Shown: positions 40,727 to 50,303 of the stretch, one piece after another
Layout: each line of letters starts with the position of its first letter
Position numbering within the stretch: position 1 is the first letter of the stretch
Assembly (NCBI GenBank): GCA_049602155.1
Contig: JBMYRH010000014.1
Location: 1-64,000 of the forward strand
Direction: 5' to 3'
Length of the DNA stretch: 64,000 bases
Source of the DNA: JBMYRH01 sp049602155
GTDB lineage: Bacteria > Myxococcota_A > UBA9042 > PHBI01 > JBMYRH01
Translations under genes and position numbers: made by a program
The notes under the pieces: model-generated
The model's database searches: none
Told to the model about the DNA's origin: nothing
The model's input: the letters and a program-made list of their open reading frames with translations, nothing else

Positions 40727-42744
40727 GGTCCCTCCATCCGGGTGTAAGCGTGACCGACTCGCCCGACCGCAATGGCCCGGACCCCGTCATGCAACACCGC
40801 CTCAAGCACCTGATTCGCGCCAGTGCTCTCTGTCATTATCTCATCGCCGACAAGGCGCAGCGCAGTGCCGTTCCAGCCCACCGCGATGGCGTGCTCTTCA
40901 AAGACGCTCAGCCCGTAAAGGAAGAGCTCGGATTGCTCGTGAAGCAGCGTGATCTCACCGCCTGCCGAGGCCTCTAAAACCACCCCGTTATCACCAACGA
41001 TCAACACACCATCAGCGGTCGGCGCGATGGCATTTAGGCCGCCACTTACACCTGAAGTGATCGCCGTTGCGCTCTCCCCATCTTCGCTTCTGTAGAGCTT
41101 GCCAAACCCGCCCGAGATCCACAGGGCCCCATCGCCACCTCGCGTGATGGCGCGGACATCCGTCGTCATCCCAATGGTCCAAGGGGAGAAGCCCTCGGCA
41201 TCTCCAGCGCGGCGCAGCAGTGTGCCGCCCTTGCCACCAATCACAACAAGGTCAGGCTCATGATGCACGCTCAGCAGATCTGTAAAGGCAGGAACAGACA
41301 CATCTGAGAGGGTACCCTCCGCGTCACGCACGATGACAGTCCCTGCCTCACCGACGATCCATAAGGCACCATCATCAGCCTCGGTTACGCCGTAGAAATC
41401 GGACGTCGTCCCCGTACCAATCGAAGACCATCGTCCGTCTTGGCGGGTCATCAAGAGCCCACTCCGCCCCGTCGCCCAGATGTGACCATCCTGAGACGCG
41501 ACGAGCCCAGTCAACCCAGACGTCGGCTGTGTGGTCATGTCGCTCCAAACCGAGCCATCCTCGCTGGTCACACCTCCGCCGTCGGCGCCGATGACCATCC
41601 AGTGTCCCTCAACGTCATCAACGCCCTTCGCCCAGCCCGCGCCGACGAAATCAGCGCCTGCATGCAGTGGTGCGCCAACCTCCATCTGCTGCCAACTCGT
41701 CCCAAGCCACCGCAGCACCGCGCCCGACTCACCAAACGCATAGACCTTATCCGCGCTGGACCCGGCCACCGCGTAAAGATCGAGGTCCTTCGTCAGGTTG
41801 GTCGGTTGGCCAACCCAAGAGCCGTCTTGACCATCACGCACCGCGATGGTGCCCCCGGTCCCGACCACAAACAGGCGCCCGTCCATCCCAAAGATGCCGT
41901 TCAAGACGACGTTTCCACTGGCGACATGAGAGGTCTTCCAGACGCCGGCGTCGTTGATCACGAGTCGGCCGCCGCTGCCGCATGTCACGACCCCCTCAGC
42001 GCCCTCGGTCGTCGTGTCGACGTGGATGCCATAGAGATCGATGTTGGAGGTCTGGTCGACGACACTCCAGCCGTCCTCTGCGTTGGTGTAATTTAGGATG
42101 ACACCCTCGTTACCTGCCGCCCAGAGATCGTTCGGGCTGCGCCCGTGGACAGCTCTGAGGTGCTGCTGAGTCTGGCTCTCTTGAACTTCCCAAGACAGCT
42201 CCTCGATGGCGCGGCGCGCGATGAAGCCCGCTTCGCCTACGACGACGACCACACCATCGCCCGCCCAAATGCCATGCAGCTCAACGTCTCCAAGACTCCC
42301 GAAGCTCGCCCAGACCTCTCCATTGTAACGGATAACCTGAGACCCTCCGACGGCGTAGGCCTCATTGGCGTTCACCACAAAGAGGCCCGCGAGGTTCCCG
42401 AGATCCCCAAGCGCCTCCGTTTGCCACCCCTCAACAAAAGGCTCTGAGGCGTCCGACTCCGTGACAGAGTCGCCGCCATCACCAGCTACATCGCCTTCGA
42501 GACCAGCATCGTCTGGAGTCACAGTATCGGTAACCGCAACCTCACCTGAATCCGACTCAGGCGCTGCGCCTCCATCGTCACCCTCTTGAGGGCCTCCAAC
42601 ATCAGAGTTCACAGGCCCGGTTGACGAGTCCATCGGCTCCGTCGCACCGCTATCGGTCTCCGAGCCTGTCACACCTTCTGTTCCGCACGCACCTGCTGTC
42701 AGCGCAAGGAGCATCAGGGCCCATAACGGCCCACGCTTCGACAT
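40723..42744 (-). CDS. Propeller-repeat lipoprotein
   Basis: This 673-residue lipoprotein has lipobox AGAC (Cys20) and an acidic linker to about residue 100. The remainder is built of propeller-like repeats (LWAAGNEGVILNY, IWATGRSGLLMTR, LWIVGEAGTVIV) of about 45 residues, each with a Trp-Ala/Ile-x-Gly core. It is a paralogue in design of the 899-residue protein and precedes it in the same operon (ATGA overlap). No catalytic motif was seen. A terminator lies upstream, after the 1413-residue gene, so this pair probably has its own promoter in 42745-42799. Confidence 0.82.
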   Translation of the reverse strand: MSKRGPLWALMLLALTAGACGTEGVTGSETDSGATEPMDSSTGPVNSDVGGPQEGDDGGAAPESDSGEVAVTDTVTPDDAGLEGDVAGDGGDSVTESDASEPFVEGWQTEALGDLGNLAGLFVVNANEAYAVGGSQVIRYNGEVWASFGSLGDVELHGIWAGDGVVVVVGEAGFIARRAIEELSWEVQESQTQQHLRAVHGRSPNDLWAAGNEGVILNYTNAEDGWSVVDQTSNIDLYGIHVDTTTEGAEGVVTCGSGGRLVINDAGVWKTSHVASGNVVLNGIFGMDGRLFVVGTGGTIAVRDGQDGSWVGQPTNLTKDLDLYAVAGSSADKVYAFGESGAVLRWLGTSWQQMEVGAPLHAGADFVGAGWAKGVDDVEGHWMVIGADGGGVTSEDGSVWSDMTTQPTSGLTGLVASQDGHIWATGRSGLLMTRQDGRWSSIGTGTTSDFYGVTEADDGALWIVGEAGTVIVRDAEGTLSDVSVPAFTDLLSVHHEPDLVVIGGKGGTLLRRAGDAEGFSPWTIGMTTDVRAITRGGDGALWISGGFGKLYRSEDGESATAITSGVSGGLNAIAPTADGVLIVGDNGVVLEASAGGEITLLHEQSELFLYGLSVFEEHAIAVGWNGTALRLVGDEIMTESTGANQVLEAVLHDGVRAIAVGRVGHAYTRMEGP

Positions 42745-42799
42745 CGATTTACTGTCCTTTGTTCCTGAAGACGCCAGGATACGTCACGCCCCATCAAGA

Positions 42800-42833
42800 A
42801 GAAAAACGGCGCCCATCAGTGCGCCGTTTTTCT
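42800..42833 (-). terminator. Strong Rho-independent terminator
   Basis: A perfect inverted repeat with a 13-bp stem: AGAAAAACGGCGC (42800-42812) and GCGCCGTTTTTCT (42821-42833), loop 8 bases. On the minus strand the T-rich arm follows the GC stem, giving a classic terminator 16 bases after the 1413-residue gene. The plus-strand arm is also T-rich, so it may work in both directions. Confidence 0.93.
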
Positions 42834-42848
42834 CGCAAAACATGGCCT

Positions 42849-45800
42849 TTAAAGTTTTGTGAACGTCGTCTGGTCAACCGCCCAAGAACGCCACTTAAGC
42901 TGACTGAAGTCTTGGTTCGAGTAGTTGTCGATATCGAAGCCCTCTTTGTAGACGCGCATGAGGGTCAAGATCTTCGAGCCATCAGAGATGCCCGGCGTGC
43001 CTTCGATGCTTGGGAAGTCAGGCAGCAAGACGTCGGTGACGTTGTAGTCATTCACGACGATCCACTCTGGCACAGGTCCGGTCATGCCCGGGACCGCAAT
43101 CTCAAGGTAGGTAAAGTGGGGATCAGGCCCCTCCTTAACCGTCCAAGAGATCTCGTAATCCTCACCCATCGTGCCCATATCCGCCGGGCTGATGTTCTCT
43201 GGAACCTGGAGCATCGGCCCAAGCAAGAGTTCGTGGGTACCCGTCGCGGTCGTGAGGCCGCCGGAGGTGCCACCGACTGTGAAGAACGTGGCGTTGAATC
43301 CTGGGGGGCTCTCGTCCAGCATCTGCGTGCCGTCCCAGCGGTAGATTGTGCCCTTAGAGCCCACGAACATGACATCCTCGGGGCCAGTGCCCCAGACATC
43401 CTCGAAGGTCTCAGTCGTGCCCACCTCGATCTTCGTCAACTCGAACCCATTCCAGCGGAAAATCGAGCCTAGCTCGCCGACGATCCAGACGTCATCAGGG
43501 CTCGCGCCCCACACCGAGCGAAGGTTCTGAGTCGTCATGCTGTCAATGGCAACCCACTCCGTCCCGTTGTAGCGGACGATGGCGCCGTAGTTACCCACCG
43601 CGTAGACGTCGTCCGGAGCAAACCCGAACACGCCCTGGAAGTTCTTTGAGGTTTGGCTCCCAACCATGGGTGACCATGTCGTCCCGTTCCACCGCTGGAT
43701 GTTGTACCAGCCGACTGCAAACGCCTCATCAGGGCTCGCCATCCAGACGCTCATCAGGTCATAGGTGGTCGGCACATTCTGCTGTGTCCAGACGAGACCG
43801 TCGTAGTGCAGCGCTGTGCCATCTTCACCCACAGCGATCGCGCTCTGATCATCCAGCGCATGCACGCCGTTGAGGTGTGCGTGCGTCCCCGAGTCTTGGT
43901 TCGCCCAGCTGTTGCCGATGCTGCGGATGATGAGGCCGTCCGTACCCACAGCGACCATGGAATTCTCGTTCACACCCCAGAGGTCGTAGATGTTCTTGTT
44001 CACACCAGTCATCCGAGGGGTCCAACCCTCCTCCTCCCAGGTGTAGAAGGTGTCATCATCGATGCTCTTGATGCCCTGATGCAGGGTCATCGAATAGGGC
44101 AGGTTGTCGGCGGTCGAGCTGAACGCACCCGCCAAGATCGTGAAGCTCGCGTCGTAGAGATCCGCGGTGAGCACCTTAGGGACGTTCTCCATCACAAGCG
44201 GCTCGTTTCCGAAGCCGAAGGGATGCTCAAGGAACTCCATCGTGCCGTCACTGCCCAAGTCGAGGTGCAGGAACATGTAGTTGAAGTTCGGCCCCGTCGG
44301 GTTCTGGGGTGGATCATCCAAGCGGACCGTCATCTCGCCGTTCAATGGGTGGTTCAAGATGATGTCTTGCTCGATGACGTGCGACACCTCCGGAGGATCG
44401 CCAATCAGACCCACGACGTGCCGCGCCAAACCTAGCGCATACGCAGTGAACGTCCCCAAGAGCGGGTCGTAGAGGCCAGCCCAACAGAAGATCGCTTGCT
44501 CGCCAAAGGGAATGGGCATCTCAAAGCTGAAGTCCTCATTGACCTGCTGACCAGGGGCCGGGAGATAATCTCGAGAGAAGATCGTCGGCTTGGTGAAGTC
44601 ACAGAAGGCCGTGACCTCACCGTTTGAGGGCACACACTGATGCTCGGATACGCCATTGAGCGGGTAGCACATGTAGCCCTCTGCGCAGTCGGCGTTCGTC
44701 CCACAGTGCTGCGTGCAGTAGCGCTGCCCTGCGATCGCCTGCATCGGGATGTCGGAGCACACGAGGCCCCCCGTGCAGTCCGCGTCGACATTGCATGTCG
44801 CGCACTGCTCACCAGGGAGGGCTCCCTTGATGTTGCACTGGCCCCACGGGACGGGGACAAATTTCTCCGCGTTAACGAGCTGCCCTTTGAAGATCGGCGG
44901 AGCGATCGACGGCGGGTTGCCCGAGCTCGGGGGAGACATCGGGTTGAGGTAGAGGGTGATATTGCTGGCGTCATACTCGACGACGGAGCTCGACGCGTAG
45001 CCCTCCTTGGACGCAGAGACCATCTGCTCACCCTCAAGGTCAACACCACTGAACGTGATCTGCCCCTGCTGGTTCGTGTAGCCCTGGAAGGGGGTCGAAG
45101 GGTCGGTCCACAACATCACGAAGGCGTCGGGGATCGGAGACCCGTCCCCTCCGCTCAGCACCGTGACGTTCACAGACCCGTCTACCTCGTTGCCCCAGGT
45201 GCCCCCAAAGGTGCTCTCTGGGTCAAAGTAGGTGAACGCCCATGGAAGCGTCACAGCACCCTTGGTCATCGATGTGACCGTCACGTCGACCGTGCCGGTG
45301 TAGCCGGAGGGTGGCGTACGAGCCGTAATGCTCGTCGGTGAGTTGACCGTCACGTGCGTGGCGGTCTTGCCGTCGATGAGAACCCCTGCGTCGCCAGGGA
45401 ACCCGCTGCCGATCAGCTCGATAACAGTGCCACCAGCTTGGCTACCCTGAGCAGGGTTGACGATCCAGAGGTCCATCTCTGATTGGTAGGAGAACCCGCC
45501 CACCAAGACGTCTGCGATGTCTCCTTGGATGACCGTTACGTTCGCCAGACCCGCGCTACCTGGCGGGGTCGTCGCCGTGATCGTCTCACCGTTAACGACA
45601 GTGACGTTCGAAGCGGGGAGCGCTCCGATGCGGAGCTGCAGTCCGCTCTCAAACCCAACGCCGTTGACCGTGATGTCAGTCCCGCCCGTGATCGGTCCGT
45701 AGTTAGGGAGGACCTCATAGACGCGCACGAACGCCTGATACTCAAAGGCGTCGGTGAGGGTCGACGAGCCGTTACTGTTGGAAAGCGTGACGTCACATGA

Positions 45801-47090
45801 ACCCACGGAGCCTGACGGCACCTCGACGAGCACAGTGTGCCCACCGGCGTCCACGTTCTTCACCTCAGCGGGCGCCCCCCCAAAGGTGACTGTCGTGTCC
45901 TCGACCCCGGTGAGGCCCTTCGCGACGAGCGTCACTAACGTGCCCCCTGATGCGGGGCCGCTCGCCGGCGTGACCGCCAAGAGCGAGGTCACCGTCCCGG
46001 GCTCCATGTCGGCCATGTAGGTAAAGCCGTCGTAGCCAATCGCAGAGCCATATCCGGTGGAGATGACCACGTCGACAGGCCCCTCGTCTCCTGCTGGGAC
46101 AGTGCCCATCAGTCGATCTGGACCCACGACGGTCACGTTCTCAAGGACCGCGGAGCCAAAGCTCACGACCAGCGGCTCGACGAAGCCAGCGCCTCGTACC
46201 TCGACTTGATAGCCGCCATCGACCAGGCCTGCAGGCGGCACCACAGCGTCGACGACCGGGTTCTCGAAGTACGTGTAAGCGTCATCGAGGGTCCCGACAC
46301 CCTCACTGTTGGAGACATGGATGTCGACAGTTCCCGCCACAGCGGCCGCCGGGGTCACCGCGAGGATCGTGTTGTCGTCGACGATCTCCACTTGAATGGC
46401 GGAGCGACCGCCGATCAGGACGTTAGAGCCAGCCAAAAAGCCGGTGCCAGTGATCGTAATAGGCTCACCACCGAAGACATGACCACTCGGAGGATCGATG
46501 CTGATGACGGTGACCGGGTTGTAGAAGAGGAACCCGCTCTCAAGCTCATCGACCTCTGACCAACCACCGTCACCGTCGGCGTAGGCGACACGGACGTTCA
46601 CGAGCCCCGGCAAGCGCGGAGGCGTGACCGCGATTAGGCGCGTCTCGTCGAGGACAAAGACATCCTCTGAGGCGCTCTCACCAAAGAAGACCTGGAGGCC
46701 ATAGCCGAACTTGGTCCCGATGATCTCAACTTGCTCGCCCCCGGAGGCCAAGCCCTTGTTGGGGACGACCTGCGCGATGGTGAGCACGGTGTCCTCAGGG
46801 ACCATCTCGTCGATGGGGTTCGTACCGGGATCATCCGCCGGATCATCGATCGGCTCGTCGACCGGATCATCGATCGGCGCGTCAGGCACTGTGACACCTG
46901 ATCCATCGCCAGGCTCAGAGCCGATCGTCGACGGACCCTCTGCGCCCTCGGCTGGCCCATCGACCCCCGCCTCAGCGCCTGCTCCGATTGCGAGGTCACC
47001 TGTGCCCGTGGTGTTCGCATCAGAACAGCCCACAGCGGGGACCAAGAGGCTCGCTGTCAGCACGATCGAAATCAAAATACGACGCATCAT
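42849..47090 (-). CDS. Giant lipoprotein with six IPT/TIG domains and a propeller
   Basis: This 1413-residue lipoprotein has lipobox AVGC (Cys22) and an acidic linker with a PIDDPVDEP-type repeat. Six IPT/TIG Ig-like domains follow, at about 104-191, 194-276, 279-360, 370-452, 456-536 and 540-622, each with GG.V.I.G.GF. A carboxypeptidase regulatory-like domain is at about 638-715 (TVLSGGDGSPIPDAFVML). A Cys-rich module is at about 752-830 (CNVDADCTGGLVC). A propeller of DDVWIVGELG-type repeats (about 1035-1290) and a short C-terminal domain complete it. It is probably a large surface adhesin or scaffold. GGAGGG lies upstream of the ATG pair. Confidence 0.85.
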   Translation of the reverse strand: MMRRILISIVLTASLLVPAVGCSDANTTGTGDLAIGAGAEAGVDGPAEGAEGPSTIGSEPGDGSGVTVPDAPIDDPVDEPIDDPADDPGTNPIDEMVPEDTVLTIAQVVPNKGLASGGEQVEIIGTKFGYGLQVFFGESASEDVFVLDETRLIAVTPPRLPGLVNVRVAYADGDGGWSEVDELESGFLFYNPVTVISIDPPSGHVFGGEPITITGTGFLAGSNVLIGGRSAIQVEIVDDNTILAVTPAAAVAGTVDIHVSNSEGVGTLDDAYTYFENPVVDAVVPPAGLVDGGYQVEVRGAGFVEPLVVSFGSAVLENVTVVGPDRLMGTVPAGDEGPVDVVISTGYGSAIGYDGFTYMADMEPGTVTSLLAVTPASGPASGGTLVTLVAKGLTGVEDTTVTFGGAPAEVKNVDAGGHTVLVEVPSGSVGSCDVTLSNSNGSSTLTDAFEYQAFVRVYEVLPNYGPITGGTDITVNGVGFESGLQLRIGALPASNVTVVNGETITATTPPGSAGLANVTVIQGDIADVLVGGFSYQSEMDLWIVNPAQGSQAGGTVIELIGSGFPGDAGVLIDGKTATHVTVNSPTSITARTPPSGYTGTVDVTVTSMTKGAVTLPWAFTYFDPESTFGGTWGNEVDGSVNVTVLSGGDGSPIPDAFVMLWTDPSTPFQGYTNQQGQITFSGVDLEGEQMVSASKEGYASSSVVEYDASNITLYLNPMSPPSSGNPPSIAPPIFKGQLVNAEKFVPVPWGQCNIKGALPGEQCATCNVDADCTGGLVCSDIPMQAIAGQRYCTQHCGTNADCAEGYMCYPLNGVSEHQCVPSNGEVTAFCDFTKPTIFSRDYLPAPGQQVNEDFSFEMPIPFGEQAIFCWAGLYDPLLGTFTAYALGLARHVVGLIGDPPEVSHVIEQDIILNHPLNGEMTVRLDDPPQNPTGPNFNYMFLHLDLGSDGTMEFLEHPFGFGNEPLVMENVPKVLTADLYDASFTILAGAFSSTADNLPYSMTLHQGIKSIDDDTFYTWEEEGWTPRMTGVNKNIYDLWGVNENSMVAVGTDGLIIRSIGNSWANQDSGTHAHLNGVHALDDQSAIAVGEDGTALHYDGLVWTQQNVPTTYDLMSVWMASPDEAFAVGWYNIQRWNGTTWSPMVGSQTSKNFQGVFGFAPDDVYAVGNYGAIVRYNGTEWVAIDSMTTQNLRSVWGASPDDVWIVGELGSIFRWNGFELTKIEVGTTETFEDVWGTGPEDVMFVGSKGTIYRWDGTQMLDESPPGFNATFFTVGGTSGGLTTATGTHELLLGPMLQVPENISPADMGTMGEDYEISWTVKEGPDPHFTYLEIAVPGMTGPVPEWIVVNDYNVTDVLLPDFPSIEGTPGISDGSKILTLMRVYKEGFDIDNYSNQDFSQLKWRSWAVDQTTFTKL

Positions 47091-47140
47091 GGTCTGTCCC
47101 TCCGGTGGACGTCCCTCGAACCCTGGGGTTCGTCTTTTCT

Positions 47141-49201
47141 CTAATTGCCGTCTGAGGGGTCTTCGAGCCCCCCAAACGTCGACTCATTGATCTTCGCCAA
47201 GTCGAGCCCGCCAGTGTAACCGTAAGACACGTACTGGTCGTACCCGTAAACAATCACCCCTGCAGGCTCACTGGACGTGATGGTATGTGCACCCGACTTC
47301 GTGATCCGGTGACGGTAGACACTGTACGTGCCCGACCCCACTAGTTCGAAGTAACCGGGCGGTATCTCTTCACCATCAATGCTCACGGTCGCCCCTGTGG
47401 GGCACGTGATGTTGACGAAGTTCTCCTCGTACTCAGCGGGCGTCAGAATGACTGCGCTGTCTCGGTACTGCTCAAAGGGCACCGCCAAAATAAAGGCGGG
47501 GTCTCCTGTTCCAGCGTCTTCAGCTTGTGACTGCTGGGCGATGTTGGGCTCGGGGGCGTCCTGGGCCGCCAAGAACTGCCCCACCAAGATCGGCTTGCCA
47601 TCGACGGAGTGGATCTCGAAGTGATTGCGGCTCTCGAACTCGAACCACTCACCGGCGTTCAAGATCGGGACGCTGATCCCCTGCTGAGACGGGACCAAGA
47701 CGACCTGAGTGTTGTCCTCGGCCGCCATGACTCGCCAAATGTCTTTCTCCTGACCGCGATCCCAACTCTTTGTCGCGACGTAGATCGTGCCCCACGTGGA
47801 GACCGGGAAGAGCTGCTGCTCAAGGTGGTCCGCACAGCACGTATTGAAGCCTGCATTGACGCAGTCCATCAGATCCGTACAGGGCGTCGCCCCATCATAC
47901 TCACACACACCTTTGCCTGTGATCGGATCGTGATCGACACATCGCGCATCATTGGGTGCGTTCGCGGCCTCAGAGCCACCGAACACTGCGACACGTTGAT
48001 CGGTCAGGATCACCGACCCGGTCAGATCGGCCCCTGGTCGGTCTGTCTCGATGTTGAGCACATCGTATTGCTGCAAGGTGAAGAACCGCGTCTCACCCGG
48101 CTCCATATGCGGGATGGGCTCCTCATCAGGGGCCCCAGGGTTCACAGAGCCCACCATCGTCGGAGCAGAGACCTGTACACTGACCTTGGTCTCGCCAGGC
48201 AAGACAGCGACGACGGTCAAGAAGCCTCGCAATACGTCGAAGGTCTGCTCTCGCGTCATCACGATGTACTCCTGCCCCATCAACGTGGCAGGGAGCAGTA
48301 AGCTCGCGTCATTCGAGAAGACGTTCTCATTCTCGAGGGGGTTGAACTGGTAGGCGATGATCGGCGCTGTCGCCGTGATGCGGTACGCCAATGACGCTTG
48401 AATCGTGCCGTTCGCGTCCCGCTTAGGTAGCTTGTAGACACGCAGCTCTCCTGGCTGGAGTGGCGCGGTCTCAATAGGGATCCCGTCGGAGTCAAAGGGG
48501 ACCTTCTTCTCGACACCGCCCTCCTTGAACCACACCTCCACGAGTGTCGGCACCGGAGACTCTGGAGGGTTGGCGACAGCGATCGCGTACTGCGCACCCG
48601 CGGCGTCCAAGTAGCCCCGTGAGCCACCCGACACAAAGGCGTTGTCTAAGTCCACGCCCCAGTAATCACAGCCGATGTAGCTGTTGAACTTCACGTTGAT
48701 CGAGCAGAGGCTCTCGCACGCTGTGCCATTACAGATTTGGCCGGTCGTTCCGCCCTTACACTCGGAGTAGGGCAGCCACTCCATGCCGTCTTGGCTGCAC
48801 TCGACGACCAGCTCCTCCCCTTGGCACTTTTTGTCTCCTGGGACGCAGGTCGTGCACGACGAGTCGAAGCACGCGCTGTCATTGCCCTCAGGCCCTTTGC
48901 AGATCTCTTCTTTCCAGTTGGTTCCGGACTCGTTGCAGATCAGGGCGAGCTTGCCGCCTTCGATCACGCAGGCCTTCACAGATCCAGGGACGCAGACCTG
49001 ACCAGGGAGCAGGTCGATGACCTCCTCTTCCTCGACATCTGACTCCGATGACACATCGGAGGTCGGCGCCGTCGCATCCACCTCAGCCCCTATGTCACCG
49101 ACGTTGTCTGGCGTGGAAGAGCACGCCCCTGCGAAGGTCATCAGCGCGACCATGACGGCCAAAGCGCTGTGCCACAAGGTGACTGATAGATGTCGTTTCA
49201 T
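47141..49201 (-). CDS. IgGFc-binding-type lipoprotein
   Basis: The protein is 686 residues from the ATG at 49201, with GGAG about 8 bases before it; an ATG at 49213 would add four residues. The lipobox is AGAC (Cys27). A Cys-rich segment (about 70-165) is followed by a long region that matches the IgGFc-binding family pattern: IAVANPPESPVPTLVEV, ITATAPIIAYQFNP, LTDQRVAVFGGSEA and IVYGYDQYVSYGY. These proteins in myxobacteria are exported and of uncertain binding partner; the mammalian name should not be taken as function. It is the first gene of the four-lipoprotein cluster, 50 bases before the giant lipoprotein. Confidence 0.85.
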   Translation of the reverse strand: MKRHLSVTLWHSALAVMVALMTFAGACSSTPDNVGDIGAEVDATAPTSDVSSESDVEEEEVIDLLPGQVCVPGSVKACVIEGGKLALICNESGTNWKEEICKGPEGNDSACFDSSCTTCVPGDKKCQGEELVVECSQDGMEWLPYSECKGGTTGQICNGTACESLCSINVKFNSYIGCDYWGVDLDNAFVSGGSRGYLDAAGAQYAIAVANPPESPVPTLVEVWFKEGGVEKKVPFDSDGIPIETAPLQPGELRVYKLPKRDANGTIQASLAYRITATAPIIAYQFNPLENENVFSNDASLLLPATLMGQEYIVMTREQTFDVLRGFLTVVAVLPGETKVSVQVSAPTMVGSVNPGAPDEEPIPHMEPGETRFFTLQQYDVLNIETDRPGADLTGSVILTDQRVAVFGGSEAANAPNDARCVDHDPITGKGVCEYDGATPCTDLMDCVNAGFNTCCADHLEQQLFPVSTWGTIYVATKSWDRGQEKDIWRVMAAEDNTQVVLVPSQQGISVPILNAGEWFEFESRNHFEIHSVDGKPILVGQFLAAQDAPEPNIAQQSQAEDAGTGDPAFILAVPFEQYRDSAVILTPAEYEENFVNITCPTGATVSIDGEEIPPGYFELVGSGTYSVYRHRITKSGAHTITSSEPAGVIVYGYDQYVSYGYTGGLDLAKINESTFGGLEDPSDGN

Positions 49202-49577
49202 GCATCGCTCCATTGTCGCGACCTCAGTCGTGACGGCTCATGACAGCTCGAACAGTTGAAGACTGGATCGGGCCACGATGGCAACAGATGATCCGAGAAG
49301 GCACCTTCGGAGTCAAACGCTCACGTGATGGTTTACGGATGCTTTTGCCCCTGTCTGATCACCAAGTCAGCTAAAACAGCCGAGTCCTCTAGCGTTCATT
49401 ACACGAGGACCCGTTTTGAAAAAAATTGGTTCGAGTACCAGAAACGCGCTCGCGACCCGGGCGCCCACGCGCGCACGCGTAGGTCGACGACATCCGGGCT
49501 GCCGTGCTAGAGGACCTGAGAGCCTTCGAAGTCAACGCGAACACAGCGCGGGCGCGACCCGCTGCGAGCGATCCCCC
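49202..49577. other. Divergent spacer between lipoprotein cluster and ftsE
   Basis: About 376 bases with no recognised gene. The plus frame stays open upstream of ftsE from 49416, but its sequence is Arg/Ala-rich and unlike the family. The region must hold promoters for both directions. No clear minus-10/minus-35 pair or operator was identified. Confidence 0.5.
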
Positions 49578-50303
49578 TTGATTCAGTTCTACCACGTCAC
49601 AAAACGCTACCCGAATGGCATCGAAGCCCTTCGCGACGTGACCGTCCACATTCACGAGGGGGAGTTTGTCTTCCTCTCAGGCCCCTCCGGCGCGGGGAAG
49701 ACCTCGTTCATCAAGCTCATGATGCTCCTCGAGCACGCGAGCGAGGGCCAGGTCGTCGTCGCCGGACGAAACCTAGATCGGCTCAAGCGGAGTTCGATCC
49801 CCCTGCTGCGTCGCTCGATCGGCGTCGTGTGGCAAGACTTCAAGCTGCTCCCGTCGCGGACCGTTTTTGATAACGTCGCAATTTCACTTGAGATCCTTGG
49901 AATGCCGCGTCGCCAAATCAATCGCCGAGTCGAGGAGGTCCTCGAGATGGTCGGCCTCGAACGTTACGCACGTTCGATGCCCTCCTGGCTCTCCGGAGGT
50001 GAACAACAGCGTGCAGCGATCGCGCGGGCCCTCGTCAACGATCCCCCCATCCTCTTGGCTGACGAGCCCACCGGTAACCTCGACCCTGATCTCTCGATGG
50101 AGATCATGCAGATGCTGATCGAGGTTCAAAAGCGCGGCACGACCGTCGTCGTCGCGACGCATGATCGCGGGCTCATGGATCGCTTTGGTCGCCGCGTCGT
50201 CTTGCTCAACAAGGGCTTCCTAATCGAAGACGGAGCCCCGATCGAGGTCTTGCCCGGCGCGCCAGGCCAGCTCGATGAACCAGAGGAGGCGTTCGAGCTA
50301 TGA
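49578..50303 (+). CDS. ftsE: Cell division ATP-binding protein FtsE
   Basis: The protein is 241 residues from the TTG at 49578, chosen because the family begins with MIxFxxVxKxYPNG (here IQFYHVTKRYPNG). The ribosome-binding site is weak (GAGCGA). It is the ABC ATPase of the FtsEX complex. Walker A is GPSGAGKTSF, the signature is LSGGEQQRAAIARA, and Walker B is ILLADEPTGNLDPD. The complex uses ATP to drive periplasmic murein-hydrolase activation at the septum. It overlaps ftsX as ATGA. Confidence 0.95.
   Translation: MIQFYHVTKRYPNGIEALRDVTVHIHEGEFVFLSGPSGAGKTSFIKLMMLLEHASEGQVVVAGRNLDRLKRSSIPLLRRSIGVVWQDFKLLPSRTVFDNVAISLEILGMPRRQINRRVEEVLEMVGLERYARSMPSWLSGGEQQRAAIARALVNDPPILLADEPTGNLDPDLSMEIMQMLIEVQKRGTTVVVATHDRGLMDRFGRRVVLLNKGFLIEDGAPIEVLPGAPGQLDEPEEAFEL

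Noticed and set aside
42621..43472. 283-codon plus-strand frame
   Set aside because: It covers a strong terminator and the end of the giant lipoprotein gene on the other strand. No protein motif is visible.
49416..49577. 54-residue N-terminal extension of FtsE
   Set aside because: It is Arg/Ala-rich and unlike any FtsE. The family begins at the TTG at 49578.
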